Assembly (NCBI GenBank): GCA_963575745.1
Contig: CAUYUJ010004558.1
Coordinates: 300,291 to 364,290, forward strand
Direction of reading: 5' to 3'
Origin: Prorocentrum cordatum
Lineage: Eukaryota; Sar; Dinophyceae; Prorocentrales; Prorocentraceae
Length of the DNA: 64,000 bases
The notes beneath the pieces are model-generated. The model searched no databases, had not been told where the DNA came from, and worked only from the letters and a program-made list of their open reading frames with translations. The translations under genes were made by a program, and so were the position numbers. Positions 55,419-64,000 of this stretch are shown in pieces (positions within the stretch are counted from its first letter, which is position 1; the number at the start of each line of letters is the position of its first letter).

Positions 55419-56261
55419 ATGGCCAGTGGGTCGCCGCCATCGCGCGTGCTTGCTCCGATAGCCATCGTGCATGGTGACATCAAGTTCTTCGTTAATGACG
55501 CGTCGCTCCTGGTCGATGTGTTGCATGCAATTCGTTCTACTGCTCCGAAGTCTCCTCATCCTGGCGAAATCCACGAAACGGTTAGGAGTGCGCAAGCGCT
55601 GCTTTCTGACAGGATGCAGCGTCATTTCGCTAACCTCCGCGGAGCTGTTCACATGGCGCGCAAGCAGAAGTTGATCTCGAGCACCATGGTCAAGAAGCTT
55701 CTGAATTCCAATGTCGCCGATTCCGTTCTTAAGCACTTCACGCCGTGCGCCAGTATGGAGTTACTTGCAGGACTTGCTGATGAACTTCCGGATGACCGAC
55801 CTCATGACGAAAAGGAACTTCCGAGGTGCCTGAAGCTCGCTGAGTTGATCCCTGAGCCCGCCGTAGAGCCCGAACCGCAGCGTTTTCGCTCTGTCGGCTG
55901 TTGGGAACCTCTTCCGGCCCCGCGCGAGCTCCCTGCTAGTTGCCCTCCCGTTGCATTTTCGCGCTTTGCCGACAGTCGGCAGCGCAAGAGCTATAGTCTG
56001 TCTCTCGCAGCCCGCTGTGCTTCCTTAGCGCATGCTAGGCATCGGCGGAACGAACATAATCAGAAGCAGCAGACGCAGTCGATTGTAGATCTTATTAGTG
56101 ACATGCAAGCCTCGATGTCCAGAATGCGGCTGATTTCAAAGCTCGTCACCGTTGGGCGGCTGTTCTGCCCTCGTCTCGCTTGTTGTCCGCTCGCCCTCTT
56201 CGCGTCCTGCCCTCTTGTCGCCTCTTGTCCGCCTGCCCTCTTCTCGTCCCTTGTCTTCAAC
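55419..56261 (+). CDS. Spliced-leader-tagged gene, unknown protein, first exon
   Basis: From ATG at 55419 an 843-bp frame (281 codons) stays open to a GTGAGT donor at 56262. It encodes a soluble, mostly helical protein: IKFFVNDASLLVDVLHAIRS, then RMQRHFANLRGAVHMARKQK, KKLLNSNVADSVLKHFTP, ASMELLAGLADELPDD, a Pro/Glu linker, and a basic helical end (NEHNQKQQTQSIVDLISDMQ). The last ~25 residues are Cys/Leu/Ala-rich. Base composition is more balanced than in the other coding islands. The leader marks origin from a processed mRNA. If so, the donor and the CAT tract after it were gained later, or the frame simply runs into the repeat. No family recognised; a retroelement ORF1-like protein is possible. 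Confidence 0.6.
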
Positions 56262-56262
56262 G

Positions 56263-56562
56263 TGAGTATTGATCATCATCCTCGTCATCGTCGTCGTCGT
56301 CATCATCATCCCCACAAGACTCATCCTCAGCATCATCATCACACTCACCATCACCACCGTCGCCATCATCACCCTCATCATCATCACCATCGCCATCTCC
56401 GTCGTCACCATAACCACCGCCGTTATAATCGTCGTTGACACCGTCGACCTCGTCACATTGCTGCACGTCGCCATCAGCTTCATCACCATCACCATCGTCG
56501 TCAACAGCGCCCCCACCGTTGTCATGAACATCATCGTCATCGTCATCGTTGTTGTCGCCGTC
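56263..56562. repeat. CAT/GTC microsatellite after the donor site
   Basis: Starts within ten bases of the GTGAGT donor. Together with 55258-55340 it brackets the retrogene with the same type of repeat on both sides. Confidence 0.85.
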
Positions 56563-57284
56563 TAGTTGAGATGTCCCAACAACCCGCGGGTGGGCAGGTG
56601 GGATGTTCGCACGAACATTGGAGGTGGTCACGCGTGGATGTTGTCAGCGTTGATTCCCATTGAACATGAACACTAGACTCTACCAGCCCCCGAGCCTGGG
56701 ATGATCCATGACCCCTGGGGCACCACGCGTTGCAATTTACATATGAGATTGCCTCATCGCTTGTTTTCCAAGAGAAATCACACCCTCCCAGCCAAACCGG
56801 TGTCGACCCCCCCCCCCCCTGGCAGCCTTGTAAAGTAGTACCAAGTGCGCGCATTCGTGTAGCCTAGACCTCATCCAATACAGATCCAGGGTGCGATAAC
56901 GCACTGCGTGGGGTCGACGATGGCAAATGTCTGCTACGCAGGATGTCCCTGGTAGCATACATGATGGTAGCGCATCATACCTTTTCCTCATCCTCCTCTC
57001 TCCTCCTCTTCATCCCCTCATCCTTCATCCATCCCCCCAATCCTTCTCTTTTCCGGTGGATAACGCATGTAAGCCGCACGACAGTCCCGTCGGCATCCGA
57101 AAACAATCGAGAAATTATTCTCAGTCCCGGATGAGAGAGGTAAGGCGAGAAGAAGGAAGCAGGTTGTTTTATATATGTTGTTCGCGGCATCCTCATGGGG
57201 AGCTCGAGAGGCTCGTAGAGGAGGAGGATCAAGAGAAAGAACAGGAGCACGAGGAATCGAGAGGACGAGGCGGATGATGAGGAG
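56563..57284. other. No gene recognised
   Basis: Mixed DNA. A 12-C run lies near 56808, and a TCCTCCTC-rich patch near 56990. No exon found. Confidence 0.4.
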
Positions 57285-57714
57285 GAATAGGACCACCACC
57301 GCCATCACCACGACTACCACGACCACCACCACGACCTCCACCACGACGACGACGACCCCACGACCACGACGGCGACGACCACAACCACCACGGCGACCAC
57401 CACTACAACCACCACCACCACGAACACGACCACGGCCATCACGACCTCTACCATGGCGACCACCGCCACCACGACGACCACCACGACGACGACGACGACG
57501 CCGACGACGACGACAACGACCAAGATGGAGACCAAGACGACGACCAAGACGACTGCGACAACGAAGACGACGACGACAGGGCCGCGCGCGCCAGCGCCCC
57601 GCGCGGCACCGGAGCCGAGGGGTCGCGCCTGCAGCCGGGCCGGTACGCCTGCGGCCTGCTGCTGGGGCGGTGCGAGCAGGGCGGCCACCTGGAGCCCCCG
57701 CCGACACGGCGAGG

Positions 57715-57755
<41 letters not shown>

Positions 57756-57890
57756 TCACGACGATGACGGCGACGACGACCAACGACGGACGACGACGGA
57801 ATGCGACGAACGACGAGCGACGACGACGCAATGGGACGATGGACGTGGGACGACGACGGCAGCGATCGACGGCGACGACGGCGACTAGCA
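57285..57890. repeat. CAC and GAC/CGA microsatellites flanking an exon-like island
   Basis: CACGAC and CCACCA units at 57285-57560, and GAC units at 57716-57890. The ~150 bp between them are GC-rich and coding-like. Confidence 0.85.
57620..57710 (+). CDS. Exon-like island with a PPR second-helix motif
   Basis: GSRLQPGRYACGLLLGRCEQ followed by GGHLEPP fits the turn and second helix of a PPR motif (L-x-P-x-x-Y-A-x-x-L-L-x-R-C-E-x-G-G). It is isolated between two microsatellites, with no clear splice borders. Confidence 0.35.
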
Positions 57891-58319
57891 GGGCAGGCGC
57901 CCAGGGCCCCGCCAGGCGGATGCTGGCGCGCTGATCTGTGCTGGGCAGGGTGCCAGTTTGTTGTCCCCCGTTGTTCTGGGAGAGCCGTCGGAGGCCTCTC
58001 TCGGGGAGGTTGCTTCTGTGCAGCTTGGCAGAGCCCGGCGCCGCCTCGCCCGCGGGGGTGCCCTCGGCACCCTCTCTGGACAGCAAGGGCGTGGCAGCGC
58101 GGGCCTGCAGCCGGTGCGCGGGGCGCGGCCTTCCCGGGGCTCCCAGCCGCGGGCGCGGCAGCGCAGCGGGGCCAGCCTCGGCGGCAGCAGAGAGACGCAC
58201 AGTGACCAGGGGCACGGCAGCCGACGCGGCGACGGACAGCCTGCAGTTGCCGCCCCGCCTGGGCGTCAGCGATCGCGGGGCCGCCTCTCTTCCACCATCG
58301 CCTCGGCTGCCGCCGGCCG

Positions 58320-58470
58320 TGGCGGACGCGGGAGGCGCACTCGCCGCACGAGTTGCCCAGAGCAGGGGGGTACCTCTTCTGCGTGAAGTGCGGCGACTGG
58401 ACCAAGAGCGTGAGGACAGTGGGCCTGGGTGCGGGCGTGCCCTGGACACCCCTCCGGCGCGAGGCATCGG
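58320..58470 (+). pseudogene. LINE zinc-ribbon scrap
   Basis: One frame reads GGYLFCVKCGDWTKSVRTVG, with a C-x-x-C pair followed by LGAG and a shifted continuation. Such F-C-x-x-C-G segments occur near the C-terminus of LINE-like proteins. The surrounding 57.9-59.0 kb has long Arg/Pro-rich open frames but no other motif. Confidence 0.3.
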
Positions 58471-58820
58471 CTCAGCATCGGCCTCAGCGAAAACGTTCAA
58501 GGTCGGCGCGGCGGCGATCGACCCTTTCGGGCCTTCACTGTGGCACGCGCACGGGCCGCCGTGCTGTGATGCCGGCCGGCCTCCATTGGATGAAGCGGCC
58601 CGGTGGCGAAGGCCGTTGGAAATTGGCGCATCGGCGCAACAACACAGCTGCTGGGTGGCCCAGCGGCGCAGGCCCCGTCTGTCGGGGCACGCGCTGCGGT
58701 TCCTCTGCCCTGTGACGCTCCGCCGGCGGGGCGTGCGTCGCGGGCCTCTGGTGAGCTGGCACCAGCAGTCGTGCGAGGCCGTGCTCTGCCGACGAGCGGA
58801 CATTTGGCCGCGCGCAGAGG

Positions 58821-58954
58821 GGGGCAGGGGGAGGGGGGGAAGGCTTCTTAGAAGAGCCCATGCTGCTGAGGAGGCGCGGGCCTTATCTATAGGTGTAGGG
58901 TCGGCGCCTTCTAAGAAGCAACCTCCTTCTGAGAAGCCTTCCCCCCTCCCCCTA
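58821..58954. repeat. ~134-bp hairpin
   Basis: GGGGGAGGGGGGAAGGCTTC at the left pairs with GAAGCCTTCCCCCCTCCCCC at the right, and an inner CTTCTTAGAAG/CTTCTAAGAAG pair adds to the stem. It could be a short inverted-repeat element. From 59000 to 59579 no gene was recognised. Confidence 0.6.
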
Positions 58955-59579
58955 CCGCTACCCCCTTGTGCGCGGCGTCAGGACACAGTGGCGCAGGCCC
59001 CCTGAAGGGGGCACACGCGTCGGTCCTTGCCATCGTGTGCTTCGCCGACGGGACGAGGGCGCGAGCGGCCTCGCTGTGTGCTCGAAACCGGCAGCCGCTG
59101 CCTGGGCGCGCTCTGCGCGCGGCTGGAGGGCACGCCCAGCGGGGTGCGACCCCGCAGATCGGAAGGCAGGAGGGGGGGGGGGGCCATCGGGAGAATGGGA
59201 CAGGAGGGAGGTGGGGGGGAAGCCCACTGCCTTACCTGCCCTGATACCCCCGTGTTGAAACACAAGACGTACCATGTTCAAAACGTCCGTGCTCACACGT
59301 TGCGTGTTGGCCACGTTTTGGCGAACATATCGCGCCAGAGCTACGTTTTCAGTCAGTCTACGTGCTGAGATCAGTGCCAATACGCTACGGGCTGCGTGTT
59401 ACGTACCGGAGTGGCTTGGCCCACTACAGGTCAAGCAACCAGCACGTATTGACCAAGATCTCCTCCAGGTTCCCCCCCCCGCTGTGAGTGGCCGCCACCG
59501 CACTTGACCACGACGGGGAGGACGACGGCGACGAGGAGGCGCCAGGGCAGCGGCAGCACCCATCCCTCCACCGAGACCA

Positions 59580-59872
59580 GTCGACAGAGGAAATCTGCAC
59601 CGGTTCAATCGACATGGGCATTCGAGCGTACCGGTTCTAGGCCTCCCAATTGGGGTTTGAGTTGATGGGGTCCGAGGATCGCGCCGCATCGCCGATGCAT
59701 CGGCGATGCGGCTCGGTACGGAGCCTAATTTTCGCCGCAGTCGCCGATGCATCGGCGATACGGCGCGATCCTCCGACCCCATCTGCTCGGGCCCCATCTG
59801 GGAGGCCTCTCTACAAGTCGACTGTGGAAATCTGCACCGGTTCATTCGACATGGGCATTCGAGTGTACCAGT
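59580..59872. repeat. Nested cruciform flanked by 57-bp direct repeats
   Basis: Direct repeats at 59580-59636 and 59817-59872 (GGAAATCTGCACCGGTTCA … GACATGGGCATTCGAG) flank an inverted core. Outer arms TAGGCCTCCCA/TGGGAGGCCTC are followed by inner arms GATGGGGTCCGAGGATCGCG/CGCGATCCTCCGACCCCATC (59664-59686, 59761-59783). Inside is a 22-bp perfect palindrome centred on CGCCGATGCATCGGCG (59687-59708), repeated in 18-bp form at 59741-59758. Confidence 0.8.
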
Positions 59873-60601
59873 GCAGTCCCCAGTCAGTTTCGCTAATCGA
59901 ATTGCCTCTTGCTTGTTGTGGGGCGTCGATTGGCTAACCCCGCTGGGGTCAGCTCGGACTGCGGCGCTGTGCGCACGTGGAGTGCCCTTGGCAGCTGTCA
60001 CTGCAGGGAGTCTGCCAACGGATGTTTTGTCAGACTCCGACCACAGAGGGGGGGCACGCTCCTCGGCTCTCTTCCGCTCAGGGGCCGCCCTGCCGACAAG
60101 GCGAGCGGCCCCGCGAGCCCGAAAACGGCGAAGAACCTCGGGACACGTTTCCCTCAGGACCCGCTTCCTGCATGGCGAGGACCAAAGCGGGCCCTCCACG
60201 GGCCAAGGGGCTGCCAGAAAACGGCTCAGGATGAAGAACTCGTCCTGGGGGAAGGCCTCCAGGTCAACCCGTGTCCCTCAGGACCCGTCCCTTGAATGTT
60301 GAGTTGTTGAGTTGGCGGGCGGCCCCTGTGGCGCAGGCCCCCGCCGCTTCGGCCAGGGTGCACGTTTTGCCTCTTCCCTTTCGCGGCGTGCACCGCGCCG
60401 CTGCGGCATCGCAGCCTCGGGGGCACTGCCGCACCGCGGGCGTGCACCGCGCGGTGGCCCGCCCGGGCGGGCGCCCGAGGCCTCGCCGCGCGCACGGCCA
60501 GAGGGAGAGGCCTCTGGCTCGGGCGGCGGCTGCGAGGTGGACGCTCCCGACCGTCTCGGACGCACGGTACCGTTACCAGCATCACAGCCACCATTTTGGT
60601 G
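59873..60601. other. No certain gene; GC-rich open frames
   Basis: Unique DNA, then a GC-rich block (60310-60560) open on both strands. Either strand could hold an exon, but no motif decides. Confidence 0.3.
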
Positions 60602-60847
60602 TTTTACCTTTGCAGTCGTCACCATCATCACCACGGCGTCGTCAGCGTGCGCATTCACACCATCAGACCACCACCACCAGCGACAGAACAGCGTCATCGC
60701 CATTGACCACCTGCCTACAATCACCATCAGCAGCAACATCAGCAGCCTATTCATCATCATAATCCTCATCACCACCATCATCATCAGCATCATCACCACC
60801 ATCATCATCACCACCATCATCACCACCATCATCACCACAGCATCATC

Positions 60848-60881
<34 letters not shown>

Positions 60882-61025
60882 TCAGCATCATCATCAGCAT
60901 CATCATCATCACCATCGCCACCATCCTCATCGTCACGACCATCATGGCCATGATCATCATCATCCTGATCGCCACCATCATCACCAGCATCACCACCGCG
61001 GCCACCATGGCCACCGCCGCCACCG
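60602..61025. repeat. CAT/CAC microsatellite
   Basis: CATCAC, CAT and CACCAC units in blocks. Confidence 0.9.
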
Positions 61026-61265
61026 CCACCCGCGCGTGCCCCCGAGGGCCGCGAGCTCGAGCTGCTCCGCGGCCTCGGCCGGGGACCGCTCCGCGCGGCC
61101 GCCCGCGGCGCGGCGGCGCTGCGCCGCGCCGCCGCGGGAGGCCCGCCGGCGGCCCTGGGCGCCCTGGGCCCGCCGGGCGAGGCACGCGCCCTCTGCCCGC
61201 GCTGCTGCCCCTCCTCGGGGCCCTGCGGCGATCGAGGGCGGCGCACGGCGATCGCAGCGAAGCGG
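61026..61265 (+). CDS. Exon-like island, unknown protein
   Basis: After the microsatellite one frame reads APEGRELELLRGLGRGPLRA and ends in a Cys cluster (ALCPRCCPSSGPCGDRG). G/C third positions, but the DNA is so GC-rich that other frames are open too. No family recognised. Confidence 0.2.
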
Positions 61266-62169
61266 CGGCCCCCCTCGCCACAGCGATGCCCTTTCCGGGG
61301 GGCGGCTGGGCGGGGGCGAGCCGACCCCCAGAGCCTGGGAGACAGCATCGTCGCTGTGGCCGTTGCGATATGGGCTCGATCATGCAAAACCGACCCTTGT
61401 CCCCTTCCCCAATGCAGACCCCACCATCTCACCACCTCAGTTGGGGATATACCCCTCGAAGCCCGAACGGAACAGCCTGTATCCCCATCTAGGGGGGGTA
61501 CATCGGGAGGCCCAGACCACGCCCACAGGGAGAGGGGTCGGTCAAACGATGCTCATGACAGGGAGCGCGCCCCGTGCTCCACTCGGCGGACTGGCACGGA
61601 GAGGACCGGACAGGGCGCAGAGGTCAGGCAAGTATTGCGGTGAGTCCACGCTGCGAGGAGGGAGGAGGGAACAGCAGCAGCGGGAGCGGGAACGAGAGGA
61701 GGAGCAGGAGGAGGACGAGGCGAGGCCTTTTGGAGGTTCCAGGGGGGGTTCTTGAGGGGTCAGGGGTTCTTGGGTCGGGCCGAACGAAAGGGGGGGATAG
61801 GGAAAGGGGGGGGGTACGAAATCTGCTGCGTGCAGCTGGATTCGGCCCCGCCGCCGGCCCATTCCTAGATACATGGGCACCTCTCGGCGCCGGGAGTCGC
61901 CGGGAAAATCAGCTACGTGAGCTGATTCTCAAACCACCCCTTTGCTATCCCCCCTTTCGCCCGGCCCGATTGGGGGGGGGCTCTGGGGAGGAGAGGGGAG
62001 CTGGGCAGGAACCACGGTTCGGCCCGCATGGTCAGTGAGACGGCATTCCTTGGGACGCAGATTGCGGCTCCATTCACAGACGGTTCCTGGTGCTGGCATG
62101 TCTTTGCGCCAGAGATATTTAATCGCTTCGCTCATTCCGCCGGCCCATATTGTCGCACCGTTGTGGGCT
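61266..62169. other. GGA tract and no gene recognised
   Basis: GGA units at 61655-61735 lie in otherwise unremarkable DNA with several G/C homopolymers. Confidence 0.4.
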
Positions 62170-62760
62170 AGCCGAGTTTTGGGGGCCGTGTTGGGGCCTC
62201 TTGGGGCCTCTTTTGGGCCTCTTGGGCGCCTCTTGGGGCGTCTTGGGGGCCTCTTGGGGGCCTCTTGGGGCCTTTTTGGGGCCTCCTGGGCGCCTTCTGG
62301 GGCGGAGGGCTCGATTTTTCAGTTCTCGGTTCCCCTCTTGAGCCCCTCTTGGGCCCGTCTTGGGGCCTCTTGGTCCGTCTTGGGCGGCACTTGGGCCGTC
62401 TTGGGGGCCCTCCTGGGCCGTTCCGGGGCCGTCTTGGGAGCCTCGTGGGCCGTCTTGGAGCGGTCTTGGGGGCCTCTTGGGCCGTCTTGGAGCGTCCGGA
62501 AGCCGAAAAAGCCAGAACACAAAAAACATCGAAAAAACCAATGAAAATCAACGATTTTGGCCTCTTGGGGCTCTCTTCGGAGGCCTCTTGGAAGGCTCTT
62601 GGGGCGTCTTGGAGGCCTCTTGGGCTGTCTTGGGGGCCTTTTGGGCCGTCTTGGGGTCATCTTCGGCGTCTTCGAGCGCTCTTTGGGCGTCTCGGGGGCC
62701 TCTTGGGCAGTCTTGGGGGCCTCTTGGGGCACTCTGAGCGCGCTCTGGGGAGCCTGAGAG
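62170..62760 (-). repeat. GGCC short-period array, minus orientation
   Basis: CTTGGGGCCTCTTGGGCCGT-type units with one AT-rich core at 62498-62560 (GAAGCCGAAAAAGCC … AAAAAACATCGAAAAAACC). This core is the reverse complement of the core in the 426-bp satellite units. Confidence 0.8.
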
Positions 62761-62795
62761 GCCGCACCCAGAAGGAAAACCATCTCTGAGTAGAC

Positions 62796-62862
62796 TTGGT
62801 CGGGCGGTGGTCGGGCGGCGGTCGGGCGGCGGTCGGGCGGCGGTCGGGCGTTGGTCGGGGTA
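62796..62862 (+). repeat. 11-bp minisatellite (GGTCGGGCGGC), six copies
   Basis: Six near-identical units in tandem, directly after the GGCC array. It is followed by CCCCAGGGGCCGCC, which recalls the terminal module. Confidence 0.85.
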
Positions 62863-63094
62863 CTTTTCGCCGGGGGACCCCCAGGGGCCGCCCCGCGCGC
62901 GCGAACTAGAAATACTGTTAATACTGTTAACCAGTTACCGGAGATCTTAGCACGCCCTGGCCCGTTGGGCCGGCGAATTTCAGCATCCACTGCCCCGGAG
63001 CGGCAGAGCTGGCTACGGGTGTTATGTCATGAAATGTGCGCCGTCCGCTAATCACTATTTCTAGTCGCTATGTGTTGTTATTTCCGTCCCCTCC

Positions 63095-63312
63095 TCTTCC
63101 TCGTCCTCCTCATCATCATCACCATCACCGTCTGCATCGTTATCATCTTCATCATCAGAAGCAACATCATCAGCATCGTCATCATCAGTATCATCATCGT
63201 CCTCTTCACCATCAGCAGCAACATCATCATCAGCATCATCGGCATCATCGGTATCGCTATCGTTATCGTTATTAACATCATCAGCGCCATCGTCATCGTT
63301 ATGATCATCATG

Positions 63313-63343
<31 letters not shown>

Positions 63344-63632
63344 ACATCATCAACATCATCAACGTCATCATCATATTCATCATCAACTCATCGTCCTCAT
63401 CATTGTGTGAATGATCGTGATCATCATCCTAGTGACACAGGTGACACTCAATGGTCGGCTATTCGCCGGTCTTGGGTCATCTGCGTGTTTTTTGGACGGA
63501 TGCTCCCCTTCAGACGTCTGTTGTGGCCCCCCTTCTCCCTCCCCCGACATTGTGCATATCGTTCCTGCTTTTCCTGCACTCTCTCTTCTCTCTCTCTCTC
63601 TCTATTTCTATCTCTATCTCTATATCTATCTG
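63095..63632. repeat. CAT microsatellite and CT/TATC tract
   Basis: CAT/ATC units at 63095-63425. After ~140 bp of unique DNA, CT units and TATCTC units at 63571-63632. Confidence 0.9.
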
Positions 63633-63769
63633 CAAGTTTTCTACTGCTTGCTACGCTGCGCCGTCGAACCCTTGATTCATTACACGGCTCTGGCGCGGGG
63701 GCGAAGAGTGGCGATCGGCGAGGAAGAAGTGCGCTGAAATTGCTCGGACGATGTGCCGTCAGAAGCCAT

Positions 63770-64000
63770 CTTTGGGACCTGCTGGGTTGTCTAGGCGCTC
63801 CGTAGAGCCGTCTCGGGGTCGTGTTGGGCGCCCTTCGTGTCTCTTTGGGGCGGTATTGGGGGCGCGTGGGGGCGTCGTGGAGCGTCCGCAAGCCGGAAAG
63901 ACGATGATGCCAAAGTCCTTTGAAAACCCAAAGGGGAATGCGTGATCTTAGCGCTTCGGGTTCTGATGGGACGCGGAGCGTCCGCAAGCCGAAGAACGAA
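63770..64000 (-). repeat. GGCC family fragment, cut by window end
   Basis: Two cores GAGCGTCCGCAAGCCG at 63872 and 63977. The first continues into GATGCCAAAGTCCTTTGAAA, matching the cores in the 53-54 kb array. The element runs off the window. Confidence 0.75.

Noticed and set aside
57938-59005. 355-codon frame in GC-rich DNA
   Set aside because: Arg/Pro/Ala-rich with rival frames on both strands. Only the short zinc-ribbon scrap in another frame has a motif.

Overview
This window is eukaryotic, GC-rich, very repeat-dense and gene-poor, and it almost certainly comes from a dinoflagellate nuclear genome. The strongest evidence is two relics of the dinoflagellate spliced leader (CCGTAGCC, a T run, then GGCTCAAG) embedded in genomic DNA at 8487-8508 (minus) and 55341-55363 (plus). 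Each lies just upstream of a GC3-rich open frame, as expected for trans-spliced mRNAs copied back into the genome. Supporting evidence is the set of LINE-like elements with RanBP2-type or C2H2 zinc fingers, single pentatricopeptide (PPR) motifs split by long introns, and huge trinucleotide tracts. A large, GC-rich thecate genome such as Prorocentrum would fit, but the genus is a guess. No rRNA, tRNA, CRISPR array or prokaryotic-type operon was recognised.

Layout. 0-3 kb: GGA tracts and a Thr/Pro-rich open frame broken by one TAG. 3-7 kb (minus): a decayed DIRS-like retroelement with a gag-like linker, reverse transcriptase and tyrosine recombinase. 7.2-8.5 kb (minus): a spliced-leader-tagged retrogene of unknown function. 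9-19 kb: repeats, including a decamer array (AGCAATGCCA type) interrupted by a 3-kb composite built of inverted modules, two copies of a ~158-bp hairpin MITE, and a 260-bp CA tract. 19.3-26.3 kb: a satellite-like family with fixed ends and about six internal 426-bp units, a single-unit relative, and related arrays of a CCAAGACGGCC-type short-period repeat.

27.4-32 kb (plus): a decayed LINE with a zinc-finger/coiled-coil ORF1, endonuclease, reverse transcriptase and RNase H. 34-39.3 kb (minus): a much better preserved LINE whose endonuclease-RT frame is interrupted by a single TAG. It is followed by C2H2 fingers and a helical C-terminal domain. 40.6-51 kb: apparently intronic DNA of one or more host genes. 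Isolated PPR motifs and other exon-like islands carry plausible splice sites and lie between dispersed repeats, including a four-copy ~190-bp family rich in GCGACACGCT and a ~180-bp inverted pair flanking an exon-like island.

51.3 kb: an ~83-bp minisatellite. 53.2-55.1 kb: the short-period GGCC family in the opposite orientation, ending in the same terminal module seen at 25.3 kb. 55.3-56.3 kb: the second spliced-leader-tagged gene, with an 843-bp frame ending at a GTGAGT donor. 56.3-64 kb: CAT, CAC and GAC microsatellites, a PPR motif, a LINE zinc-ribbon scrap, a nested cruciform at 59.6 kb, and two more islands of the GGCC family.

Most coding signal belongs to retroelements, which plausibly supplied the machinery that made the spliced-leader retrogenes. 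Host coding DNA is limited to short exons in repeat-filled introns. All functional calls rest on motif reading by eye; no database search was possible.
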